Assembly: GCA_037441525.1 (NCBI GenBank)
Contig: JBBISA010000023.1
Coordinates: 1 to 56,589, forward strand
Reading direction: 5' to 3'
From: SKVR01 sp037441525
GTDB taxonomy: Bacteria > Bacteroidota > Bacteroidia > Bacteroidales > UBA7960
DNA length: 56,589 nucleotides
A program made the position numbers and the translations under genes. Numbering within the stretch: the stretch's first letter is position 1; the number at the start of each line of letters is the position of its first letter. The notes under the pieces were generated by a model. It was not told the DNA's origin and did not search any database. It worked only from the letters and a program-made list of their open reading frames with translations. Below are positions 44,079-52,727 of this stretch, piece by piece.

Positions 44079-45071
44079 CTATTCCTTGGTCCAGATGCGG
44101 GTATTCAGGTTCAAATCATTCACGATGCTTACAGCCAGTTCAATATCCCTGAAATAATCCTTCACGATATTGAAATCAGTCATTCTTTTAAAGTAGGAAG
44201 GCTCGAACAGGTTTTTATTGTAAGCTATGGCAACATACAAAAACGAGTTTACAAACGACAGATAAACCGGTGCCGGATGTTTTTCCTTAAACCGCGTAAT
44301 ACGTTCCATTAATGAAGTGCTTAACACATAGCGGGCCTCAATCTGATCTTCGCCATACACCACAAAATGTTTGTTGAAATCGGGGTCTTCGAGCCGTACG
44401 TGTTTTTCTTTGCGGGCCAGGTTCATCTTATTGAAAAAATTTGCCATAAACCCTTTACCCAGGCGGTTGGGCAATACCACGGTTGATGTGGAAAAATGCT
44501 TGTTGAAATCTGCAATAAAAAACAAACCTTTAAATATAGTATGCCAGGTGGTTTTGCGGTTGCCTTTGCTGTCGGTCGATTCGGATTTATACTCTGCTTT
44601 CACTTCCGAAAACCATATCTGTGTTTTATCAATTTTACCCCGAACCATATCATCGCCTGTGTAGCGATCAATCCCATTCAGGAAAATGCATGACCGCTCA
44701 AAACTATCGGAGCCGACATAGTTTTTTGGCTCATAAACCAAATCGGCGCTTATATACTTCACTATCCGTTCAATTACTTTAGCTTTAAAATCGGAATAGA
44801 AAGTTTTGTCGCGTGCCCAGCTAAATCCTGCTACAAATGCTCCAATCAACACAATAATTCCGGCAATAATAAAATAAGTTGATTCATTTGATGTTTGCGG
44901 CCCCGAGAAAAAATAGAGGTAAACAAATACCAATACCAGCAAGACCACAGCTGCCGCTACCGCCACCTTTGCAATCCTTCTCAGCATTGCCTTTCGGCGA
45001 TTATCGAGCATTTCAAGGTCGAGCATCATATCCTGGTCGAAATAGGCCTTAAATTCATCAAGTGTTTTCAT
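44079..45071 (-). CDS. DUF3137 family membrane protein
   Basis: 330 residues from the ATG at 45071; the longer frame from 45173 would overlap the lemA stop and adds an unconserved stretch. Two adjacent membrane helices (about residues 35-55 and 62-82, VAVAAAVVLLVLVFVYLYFF then YFIIAGIIVLIGAFVAGFSW) are followed by a soluble domain (CIFLNGIDRYTGDDMVRGKI, then FIADFNKHFSTSTVVLPNRL). DUF3137 proteins are typically encoded beside LemA, as here (94-base gap, same strand). Function unknown; an envelope role is plausible. Confidence 0.8.
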   Translation of the reverse strand: MKTLDEFKAYFDQDMMLDLEMLDNRRKAMLRRIAKVAVAAAVVLLVLVFVYLYFFSGPQTSNESTYFIIAGIIVLIGAFVAGFSWARDKTFYSDFKAKVIERIVKYISADLVYEPKNYVGSDSFERSCIFLNGIDRYTGDDMVRGKIDKTQIWFSEVKAEYKSESTDSKGNRKTTWHTIFKGLFFIADFNKHFSTSTVVLPNRLGKGFMANFFNKMNLARKEKHVRLEDPDFNKHFVVYGEDQIEARYVLSTSLMERITRFKEKHPAPVYLSFVNSFLYVAIAYNKNLFEPSYFKRMTDFNIVKDYFRDIELAVSIVNDLNLNTRIWTKE

Positions 45072-45165
45072 CTGACAAGGTATTTTATTTGTTGAAAAAT
45101 TGGGATGGTGTTTTGGGCTGAATTCAAACAGAACCAGTCTGAATACAAACCGGAAAACAAATTGA

Positions 45166-45729
45166 TTATCCAAATAATTTCTTTACATCCACATTTTGAC
45201 GCTCCTGTTCACTTATCTCAAACAATTGCTTGGTTTTAAAATTGAAAACCATGGCAAACACGTTCGAGGGGAACATCTGGCAGGCATTATTATAATCGGT
45301 AACAGCTGAGTTATAGGCCCGGCGGGCAGCACTTAGCTGTTCTTCTATTTCGTTGAGGCTGCCTTGCAATTGCAGGAAGTTTTGATTGGCTTTAAGGTCG
45401 GGGTAATTTTCAACGGCAACCATAATCCCGCCCATTGCCCGTGAAATTTTATTGTCGAGTTCCACTTTTTCGTTGTCGCTCAGATTTCCCGACATGGCTT
45501 TGGCTCTCATCTCGGTAATCCCGGTTAAGGTTTCCCTTTCGTGCTCCATGTACTTTGAAACGGTGGCCACCAGGTTGGGTATAAGATCATAGCGTTTCTT
45601 GGCCATGGCATCTATAGAGGCAAATGCTTTATCGGCCGCGTTGCGAAGTCCTACCAGACGGTTGTAACCAATTATTGCAAACAAAACGATAACCCCAAGC
45701 AAAATAAGAATCATACCACTTCCTTCCAT
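45166..45729 (-). CDS. LemA family protein
   Basis: 187 residues from the ATG at 45729 (27 in-frame upstream residues ignored). One N-terminal membrane helix (MILILLGVIVLFAIIGYNRL) and a long helical bundle: NAADKAFASIDAMAKKRYDL, IPNLVATVSKYMEHERETLT, SLNEIEEQLSAARRAYN, SAVTDYNNACQMFPSNVFAM. This is the standard LemA pattern, with most of the protein outside the inner membrane. Function unresolved. Forms a unit with DUF3137. Confidence 0.9.
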   Translation of the reverse strand: MEGSGMILILLGVIVLFAIIGYNRLVGLRNAADKAFASIDAMAKKRYDLIPNLVATVSKYMEHERETLTGITEMRAKAMSGNLSDNEKVELDNKISRAMGGIMVAVENYPDLKANQNFLQLQGSLNEIEEQLSAARRAYNSAVTDYNNACQMFPSNVFAMVFNFKTKQLFEISEQERQNVDVKKLFG

Positions 45730-45810
45730 TTTTTTAGCTTTTAATTGTTGAAATAATTTAATTAAGAGTAAAAATAGCAATTTGCTGCATAATATATAAT
45801 GCAATTGCAA

Positions 45811-45837
45811 TAAAAAGAACCGGCAATTGGCCGGTTT
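45811..45837 (-). terminator. Intrinsic terminator of the nucleoid protein gene
   Basis: On the minus strand AACCGGC(C) / AATT / GCCGGTT followed by CTTTTT, starting a few bases after the stop at 45841. Confidence 0.7.
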
Positions 45838-45840
45838 AGA

Positions 45841-46890
45841 TTATAATTCCTCGTCGAAAAACAATTTGTAGAAGAATTTGCCGCGTTGATCATCGAATCC
45901 CTTTTCAATCATATTGGGGTTTCCGTGCACATAAACATGAAAGTTTTTATCGAGTTTAATTACACTTTTAAAAAACTTTTTCTCTTTTTTTACGGCAGGT
46001 TCGGCAATCTCGAAACTGTCTTTGGTAAGCAGGTTGTTTTGCTCAGCAAATTTTTGCCTGTAATCGCGGTAAGCATCAATTACCTGGGGCTCTTCAAGCA
46101 CTTGCTGTTCAAAGGTTTCGGCGGCAAATTCGTTGTTATCGGTAAAATACTGCACTATTTTGTCTTTAACCTGAAGTTGCCTGTTACGCGAAATGTCGTT
46201 GTCTTCGGTAAGCACCGAATTCACAAAACCCCGGCACATATTCATTACAGTGCGGGTTTGATAGTAATCGTCATCGCGGGGAGCCACTTTCAGGAACTGG
46301 TCTTTCCAAAACTGGCTCTCTTCAGGGTTGGTTTTATCAAGGATGCAAAGCTTGTAGCCCTCATCCTTTTCGGTATCGAATATGATACACCCCTTGTCAA
46401 GTTTATTTATATTGATACCGTCCTGGTGCTCCAGTCCAATATTGCCGGCCTTTGTAAATACTTTCAGAAAGGTCTCTTTGCTTTCCGATTTGAAAATCCC
46501 TAAGGCATTTGTCAACTCGTCATCAACAAGGCAATTGTTGAGCAGCACAATATACAGTTCGCCCGGTTTAACTCTGTGGTGCGATGATTTTTCATAAAGA
46601 TGTTTGGCAATGTTAACCGACTGTAGCTCAAAACTCTCGCCAGGGGTGAACACTCGGCCGGTATAATGATACATTTCGTTGAGGTCGAGATCGCTATCGT
46701 GCCGGAAGTTAAAAAACCCAGGTTCTTTTTTATGAAAGGGTGAAAGAAAATATCGCGAAAGTACCTCTTCGAGTCCTGTGTCTGAAAGGTCAAGGGCCGC
46801 CCGCGAACAATTCAGTGGTTCGTCGTGGGAAGGGTTTCCGATATGGTGTACAATGATCTTATCTATGGTAGCGTCAGAAAGGTCGAGCAT
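45841..46890 (-). CDS. YejK/NdpA-like nucleoid-associated protein
   Basis: 349 residues, cytoplasmic. It begins DLSDATIDKIIVHHIGNPSH and continues with the 37-kD nucleoid-associated pattern: GELYIVLLNNCLVDDELTNA, LGIFKSESKETFLKV, NINKLDKGCIIFDTEKDEGY and FWKDQFLKVAPRDDDYYQT. The length fits the E. coli YejK homologue (335). Members bind DNA in bulk nucleoid; the role in Bacteroidota is unstudied as far as I know. Its start is 16 bases from the TolC stop on the same strand, so readthrough from tolC is possible. Confidence 0.82.
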   Translation of the reverse strand: MLDLSDATIDKIIVHHIGNPSHDEPLNCSRAALDLSDTGLEEVLSRYFLSPFHKKEPGFFNFRHDSDLDLNEMYHYTGRVFTPGESFELQSVNIAKHLYEKSSHHRVKPGELYIVLLNNCLVDDELTNALGIFKSESKETFLKVFTKAGNIGLEHQDGININKLDKGCIIFDTEKDEGYKLCILDKTNPEESQFWKDQFLKVAPRDDDYYQTRTVMNMCRGFVNSVLTEDNDISRNRQLQVKDKIVQYFTDNNEFAAETFEQQVLEEPQVIDAYRDYRQKFAEQNNLLTKDSFEIAEPAVKKEKKFFKSVIKLDKNFHVYVHGNPNMIEKGFDDQRGKFFYKLFFDEEL

Positions 46891-46905
46891 AAGGTTGTTG
46901 TATTA

Positions 46906-48393
46906 TCAAATCTCCTGGTAATTAATGGTGAGTGGCTTGTTCTCCCTGAAATCGAACAAGGTAAGTCGTCTCATTTCATAGTATCCGCGCCAGTAACTGC
47001 GCAACGCTGCCAGGTATCCTTGTTTGGCGCGATCCTTCTCTGCCAGGGCAATATTCAGCTCGATTATATCGATACGACCAATAAGGTATCGCTGGCGCGA
47101 AACTTCATAGCGTTTTTCGGCGATGGTGTCAGTTTTGGCGGCAATCAACATTTGTCTTTCCAGCATATTGAATTCCATTACGCGCAAAAATATTTCCTGC
47201 TCAAAATCTTCCATGGCTTGTTGCAAATTGGTATTTACCAGTTCCCGATTCGATTCGGCCATCTTCACCTTCCCACGACCAACACCCCAGTCAAGAATGG
47301 GCACCTGAATCCCAACTCTCAATTGTTGCTGATCCAGTGGGTCAAGGTAAACTTTGGCAATGTCATCGGCAGTTTGGGTCAGACCATAAACAGCATAAAG
47401 ACTGGCGTTGAAACGGCTTTCCGACCGGGCACGGCTCACTTCACTTTCGGCTTCAATCTGCTGCCGCTGAAATGCCAGAATGTCGGAACGGTTTTGCCGG
47501 GCTTGTGTCAGGGCAGCTTCAAACCCCACCAAAAGATTGTGTCTGTCTTCGGGGATTATCAGTTCAATATTTTCAATATTATCAAGCCTCAGATATGAAC
47601 GGAAACGAAACAAGGCCGATTCGTAATCGATGCGCGATTGGTCGAGCAGGGCTTCAGAATTTAGCACATTTAGCTCCATCTGTAATAGTTCGTTCTCTGC
47701 AATTCGACCCAACGAATAGCGTCCCTTGGCTATCTGATACAAGGTGTCGTTGTTTCTCAGGTTTAGTGAGTTTATCTGTATATTAATCTGGGCCAGCAAC
47801 AGATCGAAAAAAAGGTTGTTGGCTCTCAGTGAAATCATTTCAAGGTCCTGTACATATCTTTTTTTGGCTTCTTCATACTTTAGTGGTTCAATTTTTCGCT
47901 CCCATCTGAAGGGGTTATAGGCAAAAATTGGCTGGTTAAAGCCTATGTTGATGGGGGTGGAAAGGTAGGATGTGCGATTTCCGTCTTCGCGTATCAGGTC
48001 TATCCGCTCCAGAGAGGTATTCATAAAAATCTGTCCTCCTGTTGGCCCGATGCGTTGGTTTAATGCTAAGTTTACCGATGAAGATGCCTGGCTGCGCCGA
48101 ACAAACACATCGGTACCATCCTGAAGCGTTATGGCAGAAATATTTCTGAACAGGTTTGGGGTGGTAGCATTAAACCGAAGTTCGGGGAGATAACCTGCCT
48201 GGTATGATTTATATTGCCAGAAACTACCTCGGTAACGATGACGCGCTGCCATGGCATCGGGCGATTTTTCGCGGGCTATGGCAACAACCGTTTCAAGGGT
48301 AAGATGCCGTAGGGCGGGTTCCTGCGAAATTGCTGTTGCAGGTATTAGGAGAAGAACTATTAATATTGGAACAACTGATACTTTCTTATACAT
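46906..48393 (-). CDS. TolC-family outer membrane protein
   Basis: 495 residues from the ATG at 48393; signal peptide MYKKVSVVPILIVLLLIPAT ends AISQ. Two long repeats of outer-membrane-efflux-protein type: LTLETVVAIAREKSPDAMAA, LNLRNNDTLYQIAKGRYSLG then RIAENELLQMELNVL, and in the second half EKRYEVSRQRYLIGRIDIIE. As a TolC trimer it would form the outer-membrane channel of an efflux or type I system. No membrane fusion protein or pump gene is adjacent, so its partners are elsewhere. Same strand as and just upstream of the nucleoid protein gene. Confidence 0.88.
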   Translation of the reverse strand: MYKKVSVVPILIVLLLIPATAISQEPALRHLTLETVVAIAREKSPDAMAARHRYRGSFWQYKSYQAGYLPELRFNATTPNLFRNISAITLQDGTDVFVRRSQASSSVNLALNQRIGPTGGQIFMNTSLERIDLIREDGNRTSYLSTPINIGFNQPIFAYNPFRWERKIEPLKYEEAKKRYVQDLEMISLRANNLFFDLLLAQINIQINSLNLRNNDTLYQIAKGRYSLGRIAENELLQMELNVLNSEALLDQSRIDYESALFRFRSYLRLDNIENIELIIPEDRHNLLVGFEAALTQARQNRSDILAFQRQQIEAESEVSRARSESRFNASLYAVYGLTQTADDIAKVYLDPLDQQQLRVGIQVPILDWGVGRGKVKMAESNRELVNTNLQQAMEDFEQEIFLRVMEFNMLERQMLIAAKTDTIAEKRYEVSRQRYLIGRIDIIELNIALAEKDRAKQGYLAALRSYWRGYYEMRRLTLFDFRENKPLTINYQEI

Positions 48394-48595
48394 TATGAAA
48401 AGTGTTTGCAATTGGTGGGTTAATCGATTTAGGCTTGTAAAATTAAACTTTTTGACAGACTATGTAATATGCTAACCTTTGCCATCTGTTAATTATTGTC
48501 CCTCTAAGGTTAAAAAAATCGAAGGGTCAACAAAACCTCAATTATTCTGTTTAAGATGTCAAAACTAATTATTAAACAAAAATATTATTATTATT

Positions 48596-49156
48596 ATGAC
48601 AGTACAAAAATGGGCGATTGACCCAACCCACTCCGAAATTCAATTCAAAGTAAAACACCTGATGATAACCACGATTACCGGATATTTTAAGGAGTTTAGT
48701 GCTAACGCGGTATCTAACGGTGGCGATTTTTCCAATGCAACGGTATCATTCGAGGCCAAAACAGCATCTGTAGATACTAACAATCAACAACGCGATGAGC
48801 ATTTAAAAAGTGCTGACTTTTTCGATGCTGAAAAATTTCCTGTCCTCAGGTTTGTTTCAACATTGATGGAAAAAAAAGATGAAAATTCCTATAAACTAAA
48901 AGGAAATCTAACAATTAAAGATGTAACAAAACCAGTAGTGCTTGATGCGGAGTTTGCTGGTTTGATGAAAGATCCCTGGGGCAACCAGAAAGCTGGTTTC
49001 AGCCTTTCGGGAAAAATTAACCGCAAAGACTGGGGCCTCAACTGGAATGCTGCCCTCGAAACAGGCGGGGTACTTGTAAGCGATGAAGTCAGACTTTATT
49101 GCGAAATTCAGCTCAACAGGCATAATAACACCATGATACTTCCCCTTCCAAAGTGA
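48596..49156 (+). CDS. YceI-family protein
   Basis: 186 residues. YceI lipocalin-like fold: KWAIDPTHSEIQFKVKHLMI, ISG-like TITGYFKEFSANA, VSFEAKTASVDTNNQQRDEH, LKSADFFDAEKFPVLRFVST, LTIKDVTKPVVLDAEF and KINRKDWGLNWN. Members bind isoprenoid-like lipids; many are periplasmic, but here I see no signal peptide (start TVQKWAIDPT), so it is likely cytoplasmic. Its stop codon lies inside the stem of its own terminator. Confidence 0.9.
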   Translation: MTVQKWAIDPTHSEIQFKVKHLMITTITGYFKEFSANAVSNGGDFSNATVSFEAKTASVDTNNQQRDEHLKSADFFDAEKFPVLRFVSTLMEKKDENSYKLKGNLTIKDVTKPVVLDAEFAGLMKDPWGNQKAGFSLSGKINRKDWGLNWNAALETGGVLVSDEVRLYCEIQLNRHNNTMILPLPK

Positions 49157-49183
49157 ACCAGTTCTCAATGGTTCACTTTTTTT
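49151..49183 (+). terminator. Intrinsic terminator overlapping the YceI stop
   Basis: GTGAACCA (49153-49160) pairs with TGGTTCAC (49169-49176), followed by seven T. The TGA stop is within the first arm. Confidence 0.85.
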
Positions 49184-49237
49184 GCTTTAAACAAATCTTA
49201 TTCCGCCTGCCTGCTCATGAATTTTCCAATTTTCCAC

Positions 49238-49245
49238 TAATTTTG
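49238..49245 (+). promoter_or_regulatory. -7 box of the M3 peptidase gene
   Basis: TAATTTTG fits TAnnTTTG, 48 bases before the ATG at 49294. No -33 element is obvious. Confidence 0.45.
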
Positions 49246-49293
49246 CGCCCCAAACCCTAATTATCAAACATTTTAATCAAAATAATTTTTCCT

Positions 49294-51402
49294 ATGAGAA
49301 AACTAACAATCCTTATTTTACTGGCTATGGTTATAGCATCGTGCACCACCCGGCAGGAAACCAACCCCTTTTTGAAGCCTTACGATACTCCATTTGGTGT
49401 TCCTCCCTTTCACCTTATCAAAAATGAACATTTCCTGCCTGCTTTTAAAGAAGGAATAAAACAACAGGAAGAGCGCATCAATGCAATTATTAATAACCCC
49501 GAACCTGCTAATTTTGAAAACACCATTGCAGCGCTCGATTACAGCGGAATGCTTTTGAATAATGTAAATGCTGTTTTCTCTAATTACAATTCGGCCCTGA
49601 TTTCTGATGAACTGCAGGTTATTGCTAAGGAAGTGGCACCCATGCTCGCTGCCCATGCCGATAATATTACCCTCAATGCCGATCTGTTTCGCAGAGTCAA
49701 AACCGTTTACGACTTGAAAGACCAGTTGGTTCTGAATGAGGAGCAAAGGATGCTTTTACAGAGAACCTGGGAAGGTTTTGTTCGCAACGGTGCAGCGTTG
49801 CCTGATGATAAAAAGGAACGTTTCCGCCAGATCAACGAAGAGCTATCGTTGCTTACCCTTAAGTTTGGTCAGAATGTTTTAGGTGATGTGAACTCATGGA
49901 AGATGTTCGTTGAAAATGAAGCCGATCTGGCCGGCTTACCGCAAGCTGTGAAGGATGCCGCAGCCGAAGCATCAGCCCGCGAAGGGAAACAAGGCCAGTG
50001 GCTGTTTACCCTGCACAATCCCAGCGTTATGCCTTTCCTTACTTATGCCGATAATCGTGAGTTGAGGGAAAAAATGGGCCGCGCCTATATAAACCGTGGA
50101 AATAACCGAAATGAATTCGACAACAAACAGGTGATAAACCGTATCATCGAACTGCGCATCGAACGCTCTCAAATGCTTGGGTATGATGATTTTGCAGCTT
50201 ACAATATTGAGCCTCGCATGGCCCGGAACGCTGCCACGGTGAAGAGTTTTCTCGACAGAATTTGGCAAGCCGCTTTGCCCATTGCCCGCAATGAAGCTGC
50301 CATGCTTCAGCAGCGGTTAAAGGCCGAAGGCAAGAATTTTAAACTTGCCTTCTGGGATTGGAGATATTACGCCGAAAAAGTGCGCAAGGAAAAGTACGAC
50401 CTCGATGAGTCTGAGATTCGTCAGTATTTCGAAATAAACAAAGTGCGCGATGGCATTTTCATGATTGCTGAAAAACTATGGGGATTGCGTTTTGTGCAAC
50501 GCACCGATGTGCCGGTTTACCACCCCGATGTTACCGCCTGGGAAGTGCTTGAAGCAAATGGCAACCATATCGGCATCTTCTATATGGATATGCACCCGCG
50601 CTCAAGCAAGCGCAGCGGCGCATGGATGAGCAACTACCGCAGCCAGCATATCGACGAAGCCGGCAAATTCATTCATCCGGTGGTTGTGAATGTTTGCAAT
50701 TTTACTGCACCCACCAGCAACCAGCCATCTCTTCTTACTTTCGACGAGATGGAGACCTTTTTCCATGAGTTTGGTCACGCATTGCATGGTTTGCTTGCCA
50801 ACACTCGCTATTACAGTCTTTCGGGCACCAACACCCCTACCGATTTTGTTGAACTCCCTTCACAAATTATGGAAAATTGGGCTTCCCATCCTGAAGTGCT
50901 GAAAATGTTTGCCAAACATTACCAAACCGGCGAAGTTATTCCCGAGGCGCTCATTGAAAAGATTATGGCAAGCTCAAACTTCAACCAGGGATTTGCCACC
51001 GTTGAGTTTCTTGCTTCTGCCCATCTCGATATGGAATATCATATAATGAATAGTTTCGAACCCTTCGATGTGGCAGCTTTCGAAAAAGGGGTAATGGCGC
51101 GTTACAATATGCTCGATGAGATTTATTTCCGCCATGGCAGCACCCACTTCCAGCATATTTTTACCAGCGATTTTTATGCTGCAGGTTACTACAGCTACAT
51201 CTGGGCCGGAGTTCTTGATGCTGATGCCTTTGAGGCTTTTGTTGAAACCGGCGATCTTTTCCACCAGGAAACTGCCCGCAAATTCCGTGAAGAGATCCTT
51301 TCGAAAGGGGGTACACGCGATGCAATGCAGATGTATGTTAATTTCAGGGGTAAACAACCCGGAATTGAACCATTGCTCAAGCAAAGAGGCCTGCTGAGGT
51401 AA
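49294..51402 (+). CDS. M3-family peptidyl-dipeptidase (Dcp-like) lipoprotein
   Basis: 702 residues. Signal peptide MRKLTILILLAMVIASC with lipobox, so lipid-anchored, probably periplasm-facing. The zinc site is HEFGHALHG (about residue 490) with the third ligand in FVELPSQIMENW, and the M3 end block YYSYIWAGVLDADAFEAF is intact. Relatives are dipeptidyl carboxypeptidases (Dcp) or oligopeptidases that trim short peptides. N-terminal half is typical (PFGVPPFHLIKNEHFLPAF). Length matches Dcp (about 680-710). Monocistronic, with a promoter box and a strong terminator. Confidence 0.92.
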   Translation: MRKLTILILLAMVIASCTTRQETNPFLKPYDTPFGVPPFHLIKNEHFLPAFKEGIKQQEERINAIINNPEPANFENTIAALDYSGMLLNNVNAVFSNYNSALISDELQVIAKEVAPMLAAHADNITLNADLFRRVKTVYDLKDQLVLNEEQRMLLQRTWEGFVRNGAALPDDKKERFRQINEELSLLTLKFGQNVLGDVNSWKMFVENEADLAGLPQAVKDAAAEASAREGKQGQWLFTLHNPSVMPFLTYADNRELREKMGRAYINRGNNRNEFDNKQVINRIIELRIERSQMLGYDDFAAYNIEPRMARNAATVKSFLDRIWQAALPIARNEAAMLQQRLKAEGKNFKLAFWDWRYYAEKVRKEKYDLDESEIRQYFEINKVRDGIFMIAEKLWGLRFVQRTDVPVYHPDVTAWEVLEANGNHIGIFYMDMHPRSSKRSGAWMSNYRSQHIDEAGKFIHPVVVNVCNFTAPTSNQPSLLTFDEMETFFHEFGHALHGLLANTRYYSLSGTNTPTDFVELPSQIMENWASHPEVLKMFAKHYQTGEVIPEALIEKIMASSNFNQGFATVEFLASAHLDMEYHIMNSFEPFDVAAFEKGVMARYNMLDEIYFRHGSTHFQHIFTSDFYAAGYYSYIWAGVLDADAFEAFVETGDLFHQETARKFREEILSKGGTRDAMQMYVNFRGKQPGIEPLLKQRGLLR

Positions 51403-51425
51403 TTCTCAGGTCATAATTTTTTACC

Positions 51426-51466
51426 AGAAGGAGATGGTGTATCTGCATCATCTCCTTCTTTTTTTT
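51426..51466 (+). terminator. Intrinsic terminator of the M3 peptidase gene
   Basis: AGAAGGAGATGGTG (51426-51439) and CATCATCTCCTTCT (51446-51459) form a 14-bp stem with one G-U pair, followed by a T-run. Confidence 0.9.
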
Positions 51467-51569
51467 GCCAGCTGGAATTTATGGATGAAAATTGCATTTT
51501 AATTTGTTAAATTTACTCTTGTTAAGCCAACGGTGCCGAATAATCTGATTAATCTAAAAACCTGATACC

Positions 51570-52718
51570 TTGAAACTGGAAACTTTGCTCGCCAACATTG
51601 TGCATTACAACGGATTAACCGACGATAAAGGTTCATCGCACTTTCCCATTTACAATACCGCAACATTCGACCTGAAAAGGCAAAATCTGAAAGGGAAACA
51701 TTACGAATACTCCCGCTCCGATAATCCTACCCGCAACGCGGTAGAGAACATTTTTGCCTTTGCCGAGAACGGTGCAGGATGTGTTTGTACCAACGCCGGG
51801 GTGAGCGCCCTGGGGCTTCTTTTCGATGTAACACTGCGTTCTGGCGATTCCATTCTTGTTGAAAAAGATTGTTATGGCGGCACCTACCGCATACTGACCA
51901 TTCTGAAACAAAAAAACAACATCACCACAAAGTACATCGATTTTACTGACATTACCACAGTGGAAGCCGAACTGGCCAGCGGCAAATACCGCCTTGTGCT
52001 ATGCGAGTCGCCTACCAACCCCGGCATGAAGATTCTTGACCTTTCAGCTATTGCTGCCATTACGCAAAAATACAAAGTGCCTTTTGCCCTCGACAACAGC
52101 CTGGCCACTTTTGCATCGCAACGCCCCCTTGATTTTGGTGCTGATTTTTCGGTTTTTTCCACCACCAAGTTCGTTTCAGGACATGGAAGTGTAACCGCTG
52201 GTGCCGTGGTTGCCAAAGATCCTGGTTGGGTTAAGAAACTCCGTTACCTTGCCAATGCCGAAGGCCGCTCGCAATCGCCCATGGATGCTTACCTGGTTTC
52301 GTTGGGGCTTCCAACACTGGTGTACCGGATGAAAGCCCAGGAGCAAAGTGCCCTGCAACTTGCCGGTTTTCTTAAAACCCATCCCGATGTTGTGGAAGTG
52401 AAATTTCCAGGACTACCCGAACATCCACGGCATGAGCTTGCCCGCAAGCAAATGGAAATTATGCCAGGGGTTATCACCATCAATATGACTTCACCCGAAA
52501 AAGCCGAACAACTCATCCGCAATACCCATCTTTTTGGAGAGAAAGCATCATTTGGGGCCCCCGATTCGCGCATGGAGATACCTTCAAAAATGAGTCACGG
52601 TAGCTTTTCGGAAGAAGACCTTGCCGCCATTGGGCTCACCAAAGCAACTGTAAGAATAGCAGTAGGTCTCGAAAATACACAGGACCTGATCGATGATATT
52701 ACTCAGGCACTTCACTAA
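51570..52718 (+). CDS. Transsulfuration PLP enzyme (cystathionine synthase/lyase family)
   Basis: 382 residues, cytoplasmic. Cys/Met-metabolism PLP fold: YSRSDNPTRNAVENIFAFAE, CESPTNPGMKILDL, ALDNSLATFASQRPLDFGAD and the Schiff-base Lys in FSTTKFVSGHGSVTAG (about residue 200), ending ASFGAPDSRMEIPSKMSHG, then TVRIAVGLENTQDLIDDI. Reaction could be cystathionine gamma-synthase, gamma-lyase or methionine gamma-lyase; sequence alone does not decide. The start is TTG at 51570: an in-frame TAA lies only a few codons upstream and homology starts at once. It is 9 bases before a second PLP enzyme, so an operon. Confidence 0.88.
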   Translation: MKLETLLANIVHYNGLTDDKGSSHFPIYNTATFDLKRQNLKGKHYEYSRSDNPTRNAVENIFAFAENGAGCVCTNAGVSALGLLFDVTLRSGDSILVEKDCYGGTYRILTILKQKNNITTKYIDFTDITTVEAELASGKYRLVLCESPTNPGMKILDLSAIAAITQKYKVPFALDNSLATFASQRPLDFGADFSVFSTTKFVSGHGSVTAGAVVAKDPGWVKKLRYLANAEGRSQSPMDAYLVSLGLPTLVYRMKAQEQSALQLAGFLKTHPDVVEVKFPGLPEHPRHELARKQMEIMPGVITINMTSPEKAEQLIRNTHLFGEKASFGAPDSRMEIPSKMSHGSFSEEDLAAIGLTKATVRIAVGLENTQDLIDDITQALH

Positions 52719-52727
52719 GCCTCGTTT

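Noticed and set aside
46825..47598. 257-codon plus-strand ORF
   Set aside because: Antisense to the TolC-family gene and the end of the nucleoid protein gene; both have clear family signatures.
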